DNA of 64,000 nt. Origin: Sebastes aleutianus (taxonomy: Eukaryota > Chordata > Actinopteri > Perciformes > Sebastidae). A model generated the notes under the pieces. The model made no database searches. It was not told the origin of the DNA and was given only the letters and a program-made list of their open reading frames with translations. The position numbers and the translations under genes are program-made. Of this stretch, positions 45,201 through 52,094 are shown piece by piece. Every line of letters begins with the position of its first letter. The stretch's first letter is position 1. The stretch spans positions 16,867,826-16,931,825 of the forward strand of contig CAKAKS010000038.1 in assembly GCA_916700875.1 (NCBI GenBank), in the 5' to 3' direction.

Positions 45201-48200
45201 CACCCCTCACTGGAGGCCCATGAGCTGCTAAGGATTGTGGGTCAGAAGATGGACAGAGCAGAAGAAGACATGGTGGTTGCTGTGGCGACGCAAACTGGAG
45301 GTACACACACACATACACACACAAAGAAATGCATGACAGTGATCAGGTGGGTTTGATCAAGTTTACATTCATACCTGGGAGTGGCAGAAACTGTACATAC
45401 AACCATTTATCGATTTACTTTAGGCCAACTATTTTAACCATTTATCTATTACCTATAGCTATTTTCTACATTACTTTTAGCTATTTCAACCATTACAATT
45501 AGCTATTAACCATTTATCCATTTAACTATTTCAACTGTCTATTTGTTATTTTTAGTTAACGTTAACTTTTTCAACTGTTTATTAATTACTTTTAGCTAAC
45601 GTTCATTATTTGAACTGTGTATTTGTTAGTTTTAGTTAACGTTAACTATTTCAACCGTTTATTTGTTACTTTTAGTTAACGTTAACTGTTTAACGTTAAC
45701 TATTTCAACTGTTTATTCCTTATTTGTAGTTAATGTTAACAATTTCAACCGTTTATTCATTACTTTTAGTTAACTATTTCAACTGTTTATTTGTTACTTT
45801 TAGTTAACGTTAACTATTTCAGCTGTTTATTTTGTTACTTTTACTTAGCTATCTATTTTAATCATTCCTGGATTAAAATAGAGCTACTCAACAATCCTTC
45901 CACGAACCCATTGGCAACCTCACAAGTACACCCTGGGGTACAAGTACCCCTGGTTGGGAATCACCGTTCTACACTCTTGACTCTAAATTGTTATCATCAT
46001 CTCTCTCTTTTCTTTGTGTCTGCAGAGCGGAGGGTGTTACAGCCCAGCGACTGTGTGTATTCAGAGTCTATGACCCCACAGGGAAAGCTTGTGGCCTGTC
46101 GCAGGGATCTCACTGAGATTCTGGTATGTAAATGCTCTGTTGTTTGTGTTTGTGTCATTCTGTAGCACTCAATCTCAGTTTTTCATAAGCATTTATAGAG
46201 GCTTAAGATGCAGCTTGCAGGTTTAAAACAAACCACGACCTCTCAAATGTGTGATCACTTGCTACCTCTGATATTGTCCCTTGCCTCTGCATCATCTTCT
46301 GGCTAAATCAGGCATGAAAATGAATATTTAAAATCCCCAACTGACATATTTTCAAAGTGTTACGGTGAGTCATGCATTATAAGCAAGCCGGAAAGACTTA
46401 GGCCAGGTGATTGTTATTGACTCTGACTCAGTAGGAGAGAAATGGTGTGAGCCACAATTATTTTGTTGTTGCCCAACATGTGACAGCAGGATTGAAAAGT
46501 GCTGTATCAGGTTAAAGTGTTGCTCTGTAATGGCATGTTTTTCACAGTGGAGCTTCAGCTGTGAATCCTTAAATCAGTTTTGCAATATTAGGCATTTTAC
46601 AAACTGCAGTCCTAGGGATTCTGGTTTCTTGTTGGATCGGTATGTTTAGCAGCCTGTCATTAACAAACCAGTTGATGCTCTACATTAGACCAATTTAATT
46701 GAATCTACTGCCCTCCTAGTAGGCTGGTAGGCATGCAATATTTAGTGTTATTTAGAATATTGTCTGCTGAGTTAATATCAATTATCAGGCTCTCAAATGC
46801 AGAATTTTAGTTAATACGGTGACCTGTAACCAGAGCTGTACGGAGCAATTGTGTTGTATGAATCACTGCTCCCCTCTCAGCTTACAGCTCTGCTTGTATG
46901 CAGCCAGGAGGCTCTAATGGCTCTGTGCTATATTGTTTCTTTCCCCCACAGCCTCATTGTTCTGTAGGTTATTGTGAAGGTGAGATATTGTTGCTATTGC
47001 TTATTTAGAGATAGCCCTATTTCTGTAGATATACAGCATCTGTGTGTATGTACAGTATGTACTGCTTTTTTGTGTCTTTCTACATCATTTCCTTTGTGTG
47101 TGCAGCCTCCTTTAACAGACAGTGCTGAGCTAAGCAGGAGGCCGGTGCGACTCTTGGGTATTAACACCTGGGATGTGGCAGCTGCTCTCACACACCTGGA
47201 CTGGAGCCTCTTCAAATCCGTCCACGAGGTATACACACACACACACACACACACTCAAATATATGCATGTGGTGTGTGCACATTGTTTATAATAAATTAA
47301 TATTCATGGCAGAGAGTGCTGGAACATAAACACTGAAAGTGCAAATGCTCTACAAGACTTGCTGGATCATGAGTACAGAAAGTGTTCAGAGCAGCTGTCA
47401 GGAAGAGCTGGATATGTGTGGTGAAAATGCTGAAGTATAGCACAGATGAGGAGACACAGGCTGCATCTTACACTGTTATGTGGATGTCACTTTATCTTTA
47501 GGAAATCTAAACAATGTTTTCCCATTCTCAAATGTGAGCAATTGCTGTTTTTGTTGGTTGGACTGTTGGTTGGACAAAACGAGCGATATCAAGATGTCAC
47601 CTTGGGCTCTGAAAATGCAACTGTGTCTTCTACAAAATCAAGTTCCCATACAACTCTGCATTCTCAAATACGTTTTGAGGGAAAGATGTTTTCTCCCGGA
47701 CTATGGTCACAGGTTTAAACAGTTTTAATCATGTGGTCAATGTTGTAAATTGAAACAAAACAACAAAAACGTAACAAAAGTACTTGGTTAGGTTTAGGCA
47801 ACAAAACTACTTTGTTAGGTTTAGACAAAAAAACTACTTGGATAAGTTTAGTAAAAAACATCATGATTAAAATAAGTGTACATTGACTTTTAGAAACAGC
47901 TGCCTCCTGGGCGAATGTCTGGTGTTCGTTGACCCATACACCTCCCCGACCTCCTCCCTACGCAGACTTCTGTGGACTATCATTACAAATGTTTTCACTT
48001 TACCCTTGTCACTTTATTTACCTTTATATACTTAACATACTGTTTTACAAACTGTTACACCTCTGTGTATACTGTATATATACATGTTCTTCTCTATACA
48101 TACATTCCTGTTTATACCTCTGTGTACATATATTACATCTCATCATGCATGTAGTGTACATACTACATCCTGTTTTCATTCAGCTTTCCCATCTGAAATA

Positions 48201-49322
48201 CTGTCTTCCACAAATTTACATTTACATTACTATTTTATATTTACTTATGTTTATATTTAAGCCCTATATTTTAACTGCACTATTTTATGCCTTAGATTAT
48301 CATTTTGATTATACATTTACTTGTGTGCTTTCTCCTTTTATATATACTTATATATTTTATGAGCAAATGACAAATAAAGAACCTTGAAATGTATTTGTGA
48401 TACGTCAAAAACAAACTATCTAATCTGCGACAAAATACCAATAGATTCCTTTTTTGTATGGGAACGTAATTTTTAGGAGACAGAGCTGGAAAATGGGACT
48501 ATATATTTCGGGTAATTTTTCTAAAAAGCTTGATGTCTTTCACTCACACTCTCCATCGCCTCCACATGCAGCAGGAGCTGGCGTACTACACCCTCAGCCG
48601 TGTTCCTGGTACCGGCCACACGGCGGCGCTCTCAGTCCTGCTGCAGCGCTGTAACGAGGTCCAGCAGTGGGTCATGTCCGAGGTGCTCATGTGTGTATCG
48701 CTCAACAAGAGAGTACAGCTGCTCAAGAAGTTCATCAAGATCGCAGCTCAGTAAGAACACACAAGCGAATAGAAGTCCATGTATCAAACGCATCAAGACT
48801 TCTATGCACTATGATATATATCATTTTTTATGCATTTTTGTGTATTTATAGTTGTAAAGCCCAAAGAAATTTGAACTCTGCGTTTGCCATCATCATGGGT
48901 CTTAACACAGCAGCTGTCAGCCGACTCAACCAAACCTGGGAGGTATGTGTGTGTGCTGTTGCATATTTAGTGTATTTATACACACGTTTTAAATTGGATT
49001 CTGACCAAACACCTTCCTTTCAGAAATGTCCGGGGAAGTTCAAGAAAATTTTCTCAGAGTTGGAGCTCATCACGGTGAGTCTTACTCAACAGAGAAGGAG
49101 ATAGATGCAGAGCTTGAAATATATTCCTGGTTTGATAATCAAATCTTTAAATCTCTTCTCCTTTCCCAACCCTATTCCTTTCACTCTGTTTTCTCTCTTC
49201 CTTCATCTTTCTTCAGGATCCATCTCTGAACCACAAAGCCTATAGGGAAGCCTTCAAGAAGATGAAGCCTCCCAAGATCCCTTTCATGCCTCTTCTCCTG
49301 AAAGGTATTATCTGTAACCCCT

Positions 49323-49356
<34 letters not shown>

Positions 49357-52094
49357 AATTGCTTTTGGTGAATGAACCAATAATAATAAACTTGTCCTCT
49401 GCTCTTAGATATCACATTTATCCACGAGGGAAATAAGACCTTCCACGACAACCTGGTCAACTTTGAGAAGCTGGTGAGTCAGTTCTGTAAAGTCTTTCAG
49501 TGTTTAAGTTTCAAAATGTCACACAGCAAAGGCCACATATTAAATGAGTGAGGCGACTGTTTAAATTGTCATCAAGTAACTACATTCATAACAAGATGAG
49601 ATGCATCAACAGGTGATTGGTTGATCACACAAATTGTAAATGCAGTAATTTATATGGCGCCATTTTACAATTTGCCTCTAATTCACACACACACACGGAT
49701 GGCAGCGAGCTAACATGCAAGGTGCTGGCCTAACCAGCAGGAGCAATTTGGGGTTCAGGGTCTTGCCCAAGGGCATCTCGACGTGTGGACAAGAGAAGCT
49801 GAGGATCCAACTGCCAACCTAGCGATTAGGGGACGAACAGCTCAACCTGCTGAGCCCCAGCTGCTCCCATCACACGTTTGCTTCACAGTAATTAATCAGA
49901 GCAGCATGTCGCCAAAAAGAAGGCAAAACTTTCAGATTCTTTTTTACTAGTTGGGAGAGGAAAATAATAAACGGCCTAATCCGTCACAATCAGGTGCTGA
50001 TCTGGGAGGAAAAATACTCACCGCTACGCAGCAGGTCAGATACAGCCTTAAGTTAGTTTGACAACCACAAGTTGGACACACATTTCACCCAAAAGAGTGT
50101 GCATCGAGCACAGACTGTATATAAGAAGTGGACATAGTCACCGTGATATCACCCATTGGTTTGTGGACTGTCGTTTTGAAGCCTTGATGTCTGCATTTTG
50201 GCCGTCGACATCTTGGTTTTGTGGAACCAGAAGTGACACGAGAGGGTGGAGCTAAGTACAACCAAACGCTAAATAAGACAATTTCATAATTAACTTTGAT
50301 GAACTGAAAACACACTGTGAAGGGGTTAAAGTTCTAAGACGAAAACACAGACAACGCCGTGGTTGTGACCTGTCAATCAGAAGGTAGCTACGCCCTAAAG
50401 CATCTCCTGCTTTATGGTCAATTTGACTCTAAATGGGACCATAATTTACTAAATGAACATCATGCTGTATTGAAGAAGACTTGAAACTAGCGATTGAGAC
50501 CATAAACTCATGTTTACAATGTTTACTGAGGTAATGAATGAAAGGAGAAGTAGGGTCATTTTCTCAAAGACCTTAATACAATCAGACTTCTTTTTGCAAC
50601 CAGAGGAGTCGCCCCCTGCTGGCTATTAGAAAGAATGCAAGTCTAAGGCACTTCCTCATTGGCTTCACTTTTCAGACCCGGAGGTTTCCCACTGGCTTCG
50701 AGAAAGCCAGGGAAGCCCTGGTATGTGTATTATGTAGCATTCACCAATCCTGGCAAAGAAATCACTGTGCTATTTGTATTAATGAACAACCACATAACGC
50801 TGCAGAATGCATTTAACGCCGTTGCAATTGCTTTAAATGCATCACTGCCAACTTTAGCTAAAGTCATTCCTGGGTGGTGGTAGGAGAAAGACATTGAAAC
50901 AGGATTACTGGCTAGCTAAGTCATTAAAAAGCATGATTCACATTAGTAGAACAGGGGTGAATTTGTCTGGTCTGAGGGGAGAAAACTGCTGCAGGAGGCA
51001 GTGACCAATGACGGAGGTGTCAGAGCGCTGTTACAGATCAACGAGTTCATTGAAACCTTTATTTACATAGGGGAAATTCTCTGAGACCAAGTTCTGTTTT
51101 GCACAAGTGCCATGTTTTCTTTTTAACTGCGGGCTTTGACCTCAATGCACCATCACTAAAAGTAAGACTGTTGCATGTTTACAGTTATATTGCCATAAAA
51201 AAATCAGGTCAGGGCTCAGTAGGTGATAGCTGAGGTAGCAGCTTTGTTGATAGTTAGTGCTATGGGGCAGTGGGGGTGTAACGATACATCGATCTGGATC
51301 AATAGAGCGATTCAATGATCAACGATCCTATATCATCGATGCAAAGTGAAAAACATCAATACATATTGTCATCTTCAAGATCCGCCTTTATTTTGAAATT
51401 CCCATGGCACATCTGTGTCACCATTCCTGTCCAAGTGCACCTCCTTCCTACAGAGCCCAGAAATACAATTTGTGATATCAGCAAACATTGTATTGTTGTC
51501 CAAAGAATCAATATAATATCATATTGCGATGACTGTTTGGTATTGCACTGATGCAACATGTCTTCTCCTAAACCAACAGCACATGATCGCAGACACAGTG
51601 AGAATGATTCGCCACTGCCAAAGCGACCAGCCAGGTGAGTCTTCTCACTTCTAAGTGAATCCTGTTGGTTGCAACAATCCTAACATCACAAATTATAAAA
51701 CAGGCGTACTTACAGGGGCCCTTCAGGCTCACATTCTACTCTCTTGTGACCATTCATTGTGAGGAATCTACCGCCATCTGCAGCCGAGTTGTTGTACAGC
51801 ACCTGTACCACTCAGTTTTCTCTTACAGTTTCTAAGCAACCGTTTCCAGACAGTCTTTTACTCTCTTTATAAGGCCATAATGCAGTCTGTGTTTGTACCA
51901 AATGCGTGTGTTCTCCAGCGTAGAAAAAAAACTCTTCTGTGTGACTAATGTGCGCGCTTTGTGTTGGTCTCTCAGGCAACGAGGTGATCGGGGTCGACAG
52001 TGCGGAGGTGAGGGCGAGCGTTCAGTACCTGCACATTATCGACAATCAACAGACGCTTTTCGAGCTGTCACACAAGCTCGAGCCACGTGCTTAA
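5547..52094 (+). CDS. rapgef5: Rap guanine-nucleotide exchange factor 5, long form (5' end not found)
   Basis: Joined exons: 5547-5597, 8629-8723, 9250-9371, 11682-11859, 19602-19683, 19800-19848, 20024-20097, 23684-23887, 35728-35873, 36777-36877, 42124-42202, 42315-42459, 44043-44134, 44280-44310, 44753-44831, 45151-45300, 46026-46123, 47106-47228, 48572-48750, 48852-48942, 49024-49074, 49217-49304, 49409-49473, 51580-51634, 51976-52094. They total 2547 nt (848 codons plus TAA), every junction keeps frame, and all introns but one are GT-AG. The C-terminal two thirds closely resembles vertebrate RAPGEF5. Known of the family: it loads GTP onto Rap1, Rap2 and M-Ras, and is Epac-related but cAMP-independent. 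Approximate residues: DEP 20-95, EPAC-like linker 90-335, REM 335-483, RA-like 484-592, CDC25 593-848. Phase 0 at 5547 implies a further upstream exon. Whether this is the a or b teleost paralogue cannot be told. Confidence 0.93.
5603..5830. repeat. Two (CA)n microsatellites after the 5547 exon
   Basis: A (CA)n run at about 5605-5659 starts a few bases after the donor site at 5598. A second run with CACACG interruptions lies at about 5777-5830. Confidence 0.9.
6943..7523 (-). mobile_element. Repeat family B, copy 1 (inverted)
   Basis: Reverse complement of 50112-50687. It starts GGGTCTGAAAAGTGAGCCAA and ends TATATACAGTCT; shared blocks include the CAGTAAACATTGTAAACAT region and CCATAAAGCAGGGGATGCTT. 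Length about 580 bp in both copies. Confidence 0.85.
7660..8160. other. Unrecognised stretch in intron, possibly transposon-derived
   Basis: A 127-aa open frame (7773-8156) with no recognised domain sits in sequence of rather even composition. The TGTGATGG start near 7691 and the AGGTTTATTGAAG feature hint at an LTR fragment, but no second LTR or primer-binding site was found. Confidence 0.25.
8629..9371 (+). CDS. rapgef5: rapgef5 DEP-domain exons (8629-8723, 9250-9371)
   Basis: Two exons encode a DEP fold aligned with the Epac/RAPGEF DEP domain. The first carries GRAVRNAF and KIHLARIIR. The second continues with YVGVELVQWL, then TTAVRVWQVLLELGVLLS, matching the Epac2 block that ends WQVLLEEGVL. 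Donor at 8724 and acceptor before 9250 split one Arg codon (CG|G). The donor at 9372 splits the Val codon that begins VDQ in the next exon, as in Epac2. In Epac proteins the DEP domain targets the protein to membranes; the same role here is inference. Confidence 0.87.
9687..10219. mobile_element. MITE with nested LINE tail (family G)
   Basis: Terminal inverted repeats TAAGGGGCCGTGTCCAC and GTGGACACAGCCCCTTA. Within it, about 9905-10045 looks like a LINE 3' end: GTACTGGACCAAACAAATTT, then CCCTGTGTGAGATAATAAAG. Confidence 0.8.
10878..11452. mobile_element. MITE (family H)
   Basis: Left end AAGGCCCTGATCACACAGAG and right end ACTCTGTCTGATCGGGACCTT are inverse copies. The internal GCGAGGCGCAATGC / CGAGGCGC motifs recall fish non-autonomous DNA elements. 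Both ORFs within it (11168-11428) are repeat shadows. Confidence 0.8.
11682..11859 (+). CDS. rapgef5: rapgef5 post-DEP linker exon
   Basis: 178-nt exon with acceptor tttttctccag and donor gtaagt. It starts VDQRVVFSDS, corresponding to VDQEHHFQD of Epac2, and later has EAVRLLLQLAP, corresponding to the helix after the Epac DEP domain. The 2-nt overhang at the end (CC) is completed by the first base of the 19602 exon. The intron before it holds two MITEs; the intron after it is 7.7 kb. Confidence 0.83.
12416..12696. mobile_element. Small MITE with GTCGACTA motifs
   Basis: Starts TAGGGCCGCCCCCTC and ends GAGGACAGCCCTA. Internal repeated motifs are TAGTCGACTAAG, TTAGTCGACAAA and TTAGTCGACTACG. 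It resembles hAT-like non-autonomous elements. Confidence 0.7.
12700..14270. other. rapgef5 intron: microsatellites only
   Basis: (CA)n runs at about 13025-13042 and 13147-13163 and an (AT)n run at 13305-13322. I see no exon or clear mobile element in the rest. Confidence 0.5.
14271..14645. repeat. Fish MITE-like repeat containing a strong hairpin
   Basis: Begins TTAAAGGAACAGTGTATAAC then AATTAGGGGGCTCAATAGGC, the typical start of a common fish repeat related to the 37870 element. It contains the inverted repeat ACCCTGAGTGCTCCCAC / GTGGGAGCACTCAGGGT at about 14537-14577. Its right end is not clear. Confidence 0.6.
16689..17216. mobile_element. MITE with CAGTGGTGGAA ends (family E)
   Basis: Starts CAGTGGTGGAAGAAGTACTC and ends ACTTTCCACCATTG. 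Internal ACTTAAGTAAAAGTA and AAGTAAAAGTCCTGCATT motifs are those of a widespread teleost non-autonomous transposon. Confidence 0.85.
18682..18965. repeat. hAT-like MITE (family C), copy 2
   Basis: Begins AGAGCTGCAACGATAGATC, contains CTATAAAATGTCAGAAAATG and ends GTTAATTGTTTCAGGTCTAA, as in family C. Confidence 0.7.
19602..20097 (+). CDS. rapgef5: rapgef5 linker exons (19602-19683, 19800-19848, 20024-20097)
   Basis: Three short exons. The first contains ICSEILQMKALERLTSTV, collinear with the Epac2 segment IYEELLHIKALSHLSTTV. The second (49 nt) begins VQCELAAAL, collinear with VKRELAGVL at the front of the Epac cyclic-nucleotide domain. The donor at 19849 (gtacgt) is preferred over gtatac at 19853 because only the former keeps frame into 20024. 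The third exon encodes an acidic Ser/Thr/Glu-rich linker. After this point similarity to the Epac cyclic-nucleotide domain stops. Confidence 0.78.
20098..23683. other. rapgef5 intron with one MITE fragment
   Basis: About 3.6 kb. A minus-strand fragment of the 37870 element lies at about 21912-22235. (GT)n runs lie near 22750 and 22855-22876. A low-complexity T run lies at about 21558-21568. No exon was recognised. Confidence 0.5.
21912..22235 (-). mobile_element. Partial MITE (family F), copy 2
   Basis: Inverted relative to 37870-38483. Shared: AAACACTGGCTCTAGAG, TTGTGAAACTGCGGTAA, GTGCAAAACCGTGGTA, and the terminus CACACTGTACCTTTAA. Confidence 0.8.
23684..23887 (+). CDS. rapgef5: rapgef5 Gly-rich exon
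   Basis: 204-nt exon, phase 0 at both ends, acceptor tgttgcag and donor gtgagt. It is much richer in GC than the surrounding intron. A (GCG)10 tract at 23721-23750 encodes polyglycine, followed by GREELTSRLGLEAVQRLAKD and then GCRLLQNHNYRLPDR. It fits in frame between the 20024 and 35728 exons. It stands where Epac proteins carry the cyclic-nucleotide-binding domain, but I see no phosphate-binding cassette in it. The exact family equivalent of this exon is inferred from position and phase. Confidence 0.75.
24171..25340. mobile_element. Probable non-autonomous DNA transposon
   Basis: The left end (AGCTGCGTTTCCACAAAGCA, then repeated GGTTCAGTTCAG) is roughly mirrored by CTGCAGTGGAAACACGGC near 25277. 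No transposase was recognised. Boundaries are approximate. Confidence 0.5.
25440..28640. other. rapgef5 intron with microsatellites
   Basis: (CA)n at about 25465-25489; (TA)n at 26334-26357; T22 at 27500-27521; a large compound (CA)n cluster at 27724-28052; (GT)n at 28129-28160. Long His/Thr ORFs here are repeat artefacts. No exon with family similarity was seen. Confidence 0.6.
28643..29866. mobile_element. Non-autonomous TIR element, ~1.2 kb
   Basis: Left end TAGGGGTGGTGGGAAAATGG then ATATTGTATCGATAC; right end ATATCGTATCGTGGGTCC then TTATTCCCATCCCTA. The ends are inverse and imperfect, the usual form of a common fish repeat. It contains an (AAT)n tract at 29090-29115. Confidence 0.7.
31364..32040. 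mobile_element. TIR element TTAAAGGTAGGC with internal insertion
   Basis: Left end GTTAAAGGTAGGCTTGGTAA and right end ACCGACCCTGCCTTTAAC. About 31460-31700 inside (GGGTTCCTACACAGTATGGA onward) is a different dispersed fish repeat nested within it. Confidence 0.65.
32500..33790. other. Intron with possible DNA-element relic and CT/GT tracts
   Basis: Segments near 32555-32720 and 33000-33095 (GCTAATGGAAACGGGCCTAA and GACAATTGAATGGAAACTAG) look repeat-derived. A CT-rich stretch at 33420-33490 and a (GT)n at 33547-33572 follow. The 147- and 156-aa frames across this region have no recognised domain. Confidence 0.35.
33793..34441. mobile_element. TIR element with ATCGATAATT motifs
   Basis: Starts ATGTACGATATGCATAATAT; ends TATGTATCATGCATCCCT. 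CGATAATCGATAATTACC near the left and GTCGATAATTTATCGGC near the right are typical of a common fish non-autonomous element. Confidence 0.6.
34862..35484. mobile_element. Nested pair: family C copy 3 inside another MITE
   Basis: The outer element starts TAGGGCTGAACGATTTTGAA and resumes with CATATTGCGATTTTTATATT up to AATTGTGCAGCGCTA. The inner element (34973-35312) runs from AGGGCTTCAACTAACGATCA to TTAATTGTTGCAGCTCTA, a complete family C copy. Confidence 0.75.
35488..36481 (+). repeat. 33-nt direct repeat flanking the 35728 exon
   Basis: 35488-35520 and 36449-36481 match at 31 of 33 positions; both contain AAAGCTTAGATGAGGGCTGA. The second copy ends 20 nt before the short-isoform ATG. Confidence 0.85.
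35728..35873 (+). CDS. rapgef5: rapgef5 EPAC-like tail exon before REM domain
   Basis: 146-nt exon with a CT-rich acceptor and donor gtcagt. It starts EAVGRVCLKERGRDVLVLRR, collinear with the end of the Epac2 cyclic-nucleotide region (EANTVRLKEHDQDVLVLEK). The terminal AG plus the first base of the 36777 exon makes the Arg immediately before YVVVSGTP. It is followed by a Ser/Pro-rich stretch and an acidic EEDCDK end. It belongs only to the long form. Confidence 0.83.
36502..36877 (+). CDS. rapgef5: rapgef5 short-isoform first exon (alternative start)
   Basis: An ORF opens at ATG 36502 (a second ATG is two codons on) and stays open through the acceptor of the 36777 exon into YVVVSGTPLKILEHLL. 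It encodes an acidic Asp-rich N-terminus and then TFDVPHFRYIDDDD, matching TFDVPYFKYIDEED of the short RAPGEF5 form. The only phase-compatible donor before 36777 (36735, gtgctc) would leave a 42-nt intron, so contiguous reading is more likely. Splicing on to 42124 gives 606 codons, near the roughly 580 aa of the mammalian short form. An in-frame TGA at 36472 lies upstream. No promoter element is obvious. Confidence 0.75.
36777..44310 (+). CDS. rapgef5: rapgef5 RasGEF N-terminal (REM) exons
   Basis: Exons 36777-36877, 42124-42202, 42315-42459, 44043-44134 and 44280-44310. Landmarks: YVVVSGTPLKILEHLLSDL, then MLLDDFLLTYLVFMS, DLCQALLGHYS, RKRKVLQLVSHW, LYKDFLKEEEHVRSFMK, LEKDLKEFQKLLRR and HTVDD. 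Each aligns closely to RAPGEF5. The REM domain stabilises the catalytic helical hairpin. HYS in the third landmark is restored only when 42203-42314 is removed as an AT-AC intron. The last exon is 31 nt long. Confidence 0.95.
37200..37325. repeat. (GT)n microsatellites in the 36878-42123 intron
   Basis: GT runs at about 37231-37252 and 37291-37321. Confidence 0.9.
37870..38483 (+). mobile_element. MITE TTAAAGGTACAGTGTGTAGG (family F), complete copy
   Basis: Left end TTAAAGGTACAGTGTGTAGG, right end TGTTACACACTGGTCCTTTAA. Internal GTGCAAAACCGTGGTAACGC and GGTACCACGGTTTTGCACTC form an internal inverted repeat. It is the most complete copy in the window. Confidence 0.85.
38484..40690. other. Intron stretch with microsatellites only
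   Basis: (GT)n at 39000-39040 and 39354-39374, (CA)n at 39868-39888 and 39984-40006, and a two-copy tandem duplication of CATCAGGACTGTGTGGGTGT plus 8 nt at about 40237-40290. No exon was recognised. Confidence 0.6.
40696..41590. mobile_element. Nested MITEs
   Basis: The outer repeat (GTAGGGGAGTAGGAAAATAT ... GTGATTAGGGCTGGGCAATA) surrounds an inner element, about 40758-41235. The inner one runs from CATACTATGCACCATATACC to GCATGTTAGTATGGTATTTC and has inverse ends. Confidence 0.6.
42203..42314 (+). other. U12-type AT-AC intron of rapgef5
   Basis: The intron begins ATATCCTT, the U12 AT-AC donor consensus, and ends TCAC. A branch-point-like TCCTTGAC lies at 42298-42305, with its A 10 nt from the terminal C. 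No in-frame GT-AG alternative restores the conserved protein, whereas this excision gives LLGHYS against LLRHYS in RAPGEF5. The 112-nt intron contains a CA repeat and a second copy of ATATCCTT at 42263-42270. Confidence 0.87.
42460..44042. other. rapgef5 intron, nothing recognised beyond short repeats
   Basis: 1.6 kb with short CA runs near 43188 and 43538 and a CT tract before the acceptor at 44043. A patch at 43245-43320 containing CGGAAACCAAAAGTGCGAGG looks repeat-like but could not be bounded. Confidence 0.5.
44753..46123 (+). CDS. rapgef5: rapgef5 RA-like exons (44753-44831, 45151-45300, 46026-46123)
   Basis: Encodes YQQLSLKENCLQLR, then CVHVSADSYLSVQTHPSLE, ELLRIVGQKMDRAEEDMVV, and after the 45301-46025 intron VLQPSDCVYSESM and GKLVACRRDLTEIL. 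These align with the ubiquitin-like Ras-association region between REM and CDC25 of RAPGEF5. In the family this region binds GTP-loaded Ras-type proteins such as M-Ras. All junction phases match. Confidence 0.88.
45405..45855. repeat. GTTAAC-rich minisatellite
   Basis: About ten diverged copies of a roughly 40-45 nt unit with TTAGTTAACGTTAACTATTT, CAACTGTTTATTTGTTACTT. Several copies carry the palindrome GTTAACGTTAAC. It lies wholly within the 45301-46025 intron. Confidence 0.85.
46124..47105. other. rapgef5 intron, nothing recognised
   Basis: About 1 kb of unremarkable sequence between the RA-like and catalytic exons. No repeat family seen elsewhere in this window was found here. Confidence 0.5.
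47106..52094 (+). CDS. rapgef5: rapgef5 CDC25-homology (RasGEF catalytic) exons
   Basis: Exons 47106-47228, 48572-48750, 48852-48942, 49024-49074, 49217-49304, 49409-49473, 51580-51634, 51976-52094. Diagnostic blocks: NTWDVAAALTHLDWSLFKSV, QELAYYTLSR, LLQRCNEVQQWV, KRVQLLKKFIKIAA, HCKAQRNLNSAFAIIMGLNT, PGKFKKIFSELELI, KAYREAFKKMKPPKIPFMPL, ITFIHEGNKTFHDNLVNFEK, MIADTVRMIRHC and YLHIIDNQQTLFELSHKLEP, ending RA-stop. This is the complete RAPGEF catalytic core with the conserved NLNS and FxHEGN motifs, so the enzyme is probably active. The stop is TAA at 52092-52094. Confidence 0.97.
47638..48480. mobile_element. TIR element with LINE-tail insertion
   Basis: Related to 62168-63040: CATACAACTCTGCATTCTCA at the left, TTGTATGGGAACGTAATTTT at the right, and TGACCCATACACCTCCCCGA inside. 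About 47985-48390, an AT-rich stretch ending GAGCAAATGACAAATAAAGA, looks like a LINE 3' end inserted into it. The 152-aa frame across that insert is not a gene. Confidence 0.6.
49560..49880. repeat. Dispersed fish repeat in the 49474-51579 intron
   Basis: Contains TGCAAGGTGCTGGCCTAACC, AGGAGCAATTTGGGGTTCAG and GTCTTGCCCAAGGGCATCTC, the landmarks of a common teleost dispersed repeat. Boundaries are approximate. Confidence 0.6.
50112..50687 (+). mobile_element. Repeat family B, copy 2
   Basis: Starts AGACTGTATATAAGAAGTGG and ends GGCTTCACTTTTCAGACCC. It is the reverse complement of 6943-7523 along its whole length. Its left terminus is shared with family A. Confidence 0.85.

Noticed and set aside
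47929..48387. 152-aa plus-strand ORF rich in Tyr/Leu/His
   Set aside because: AT-rich LINE-tail sequence ending in an AATAAAGA-type tail; composition is not that of a protein gene.
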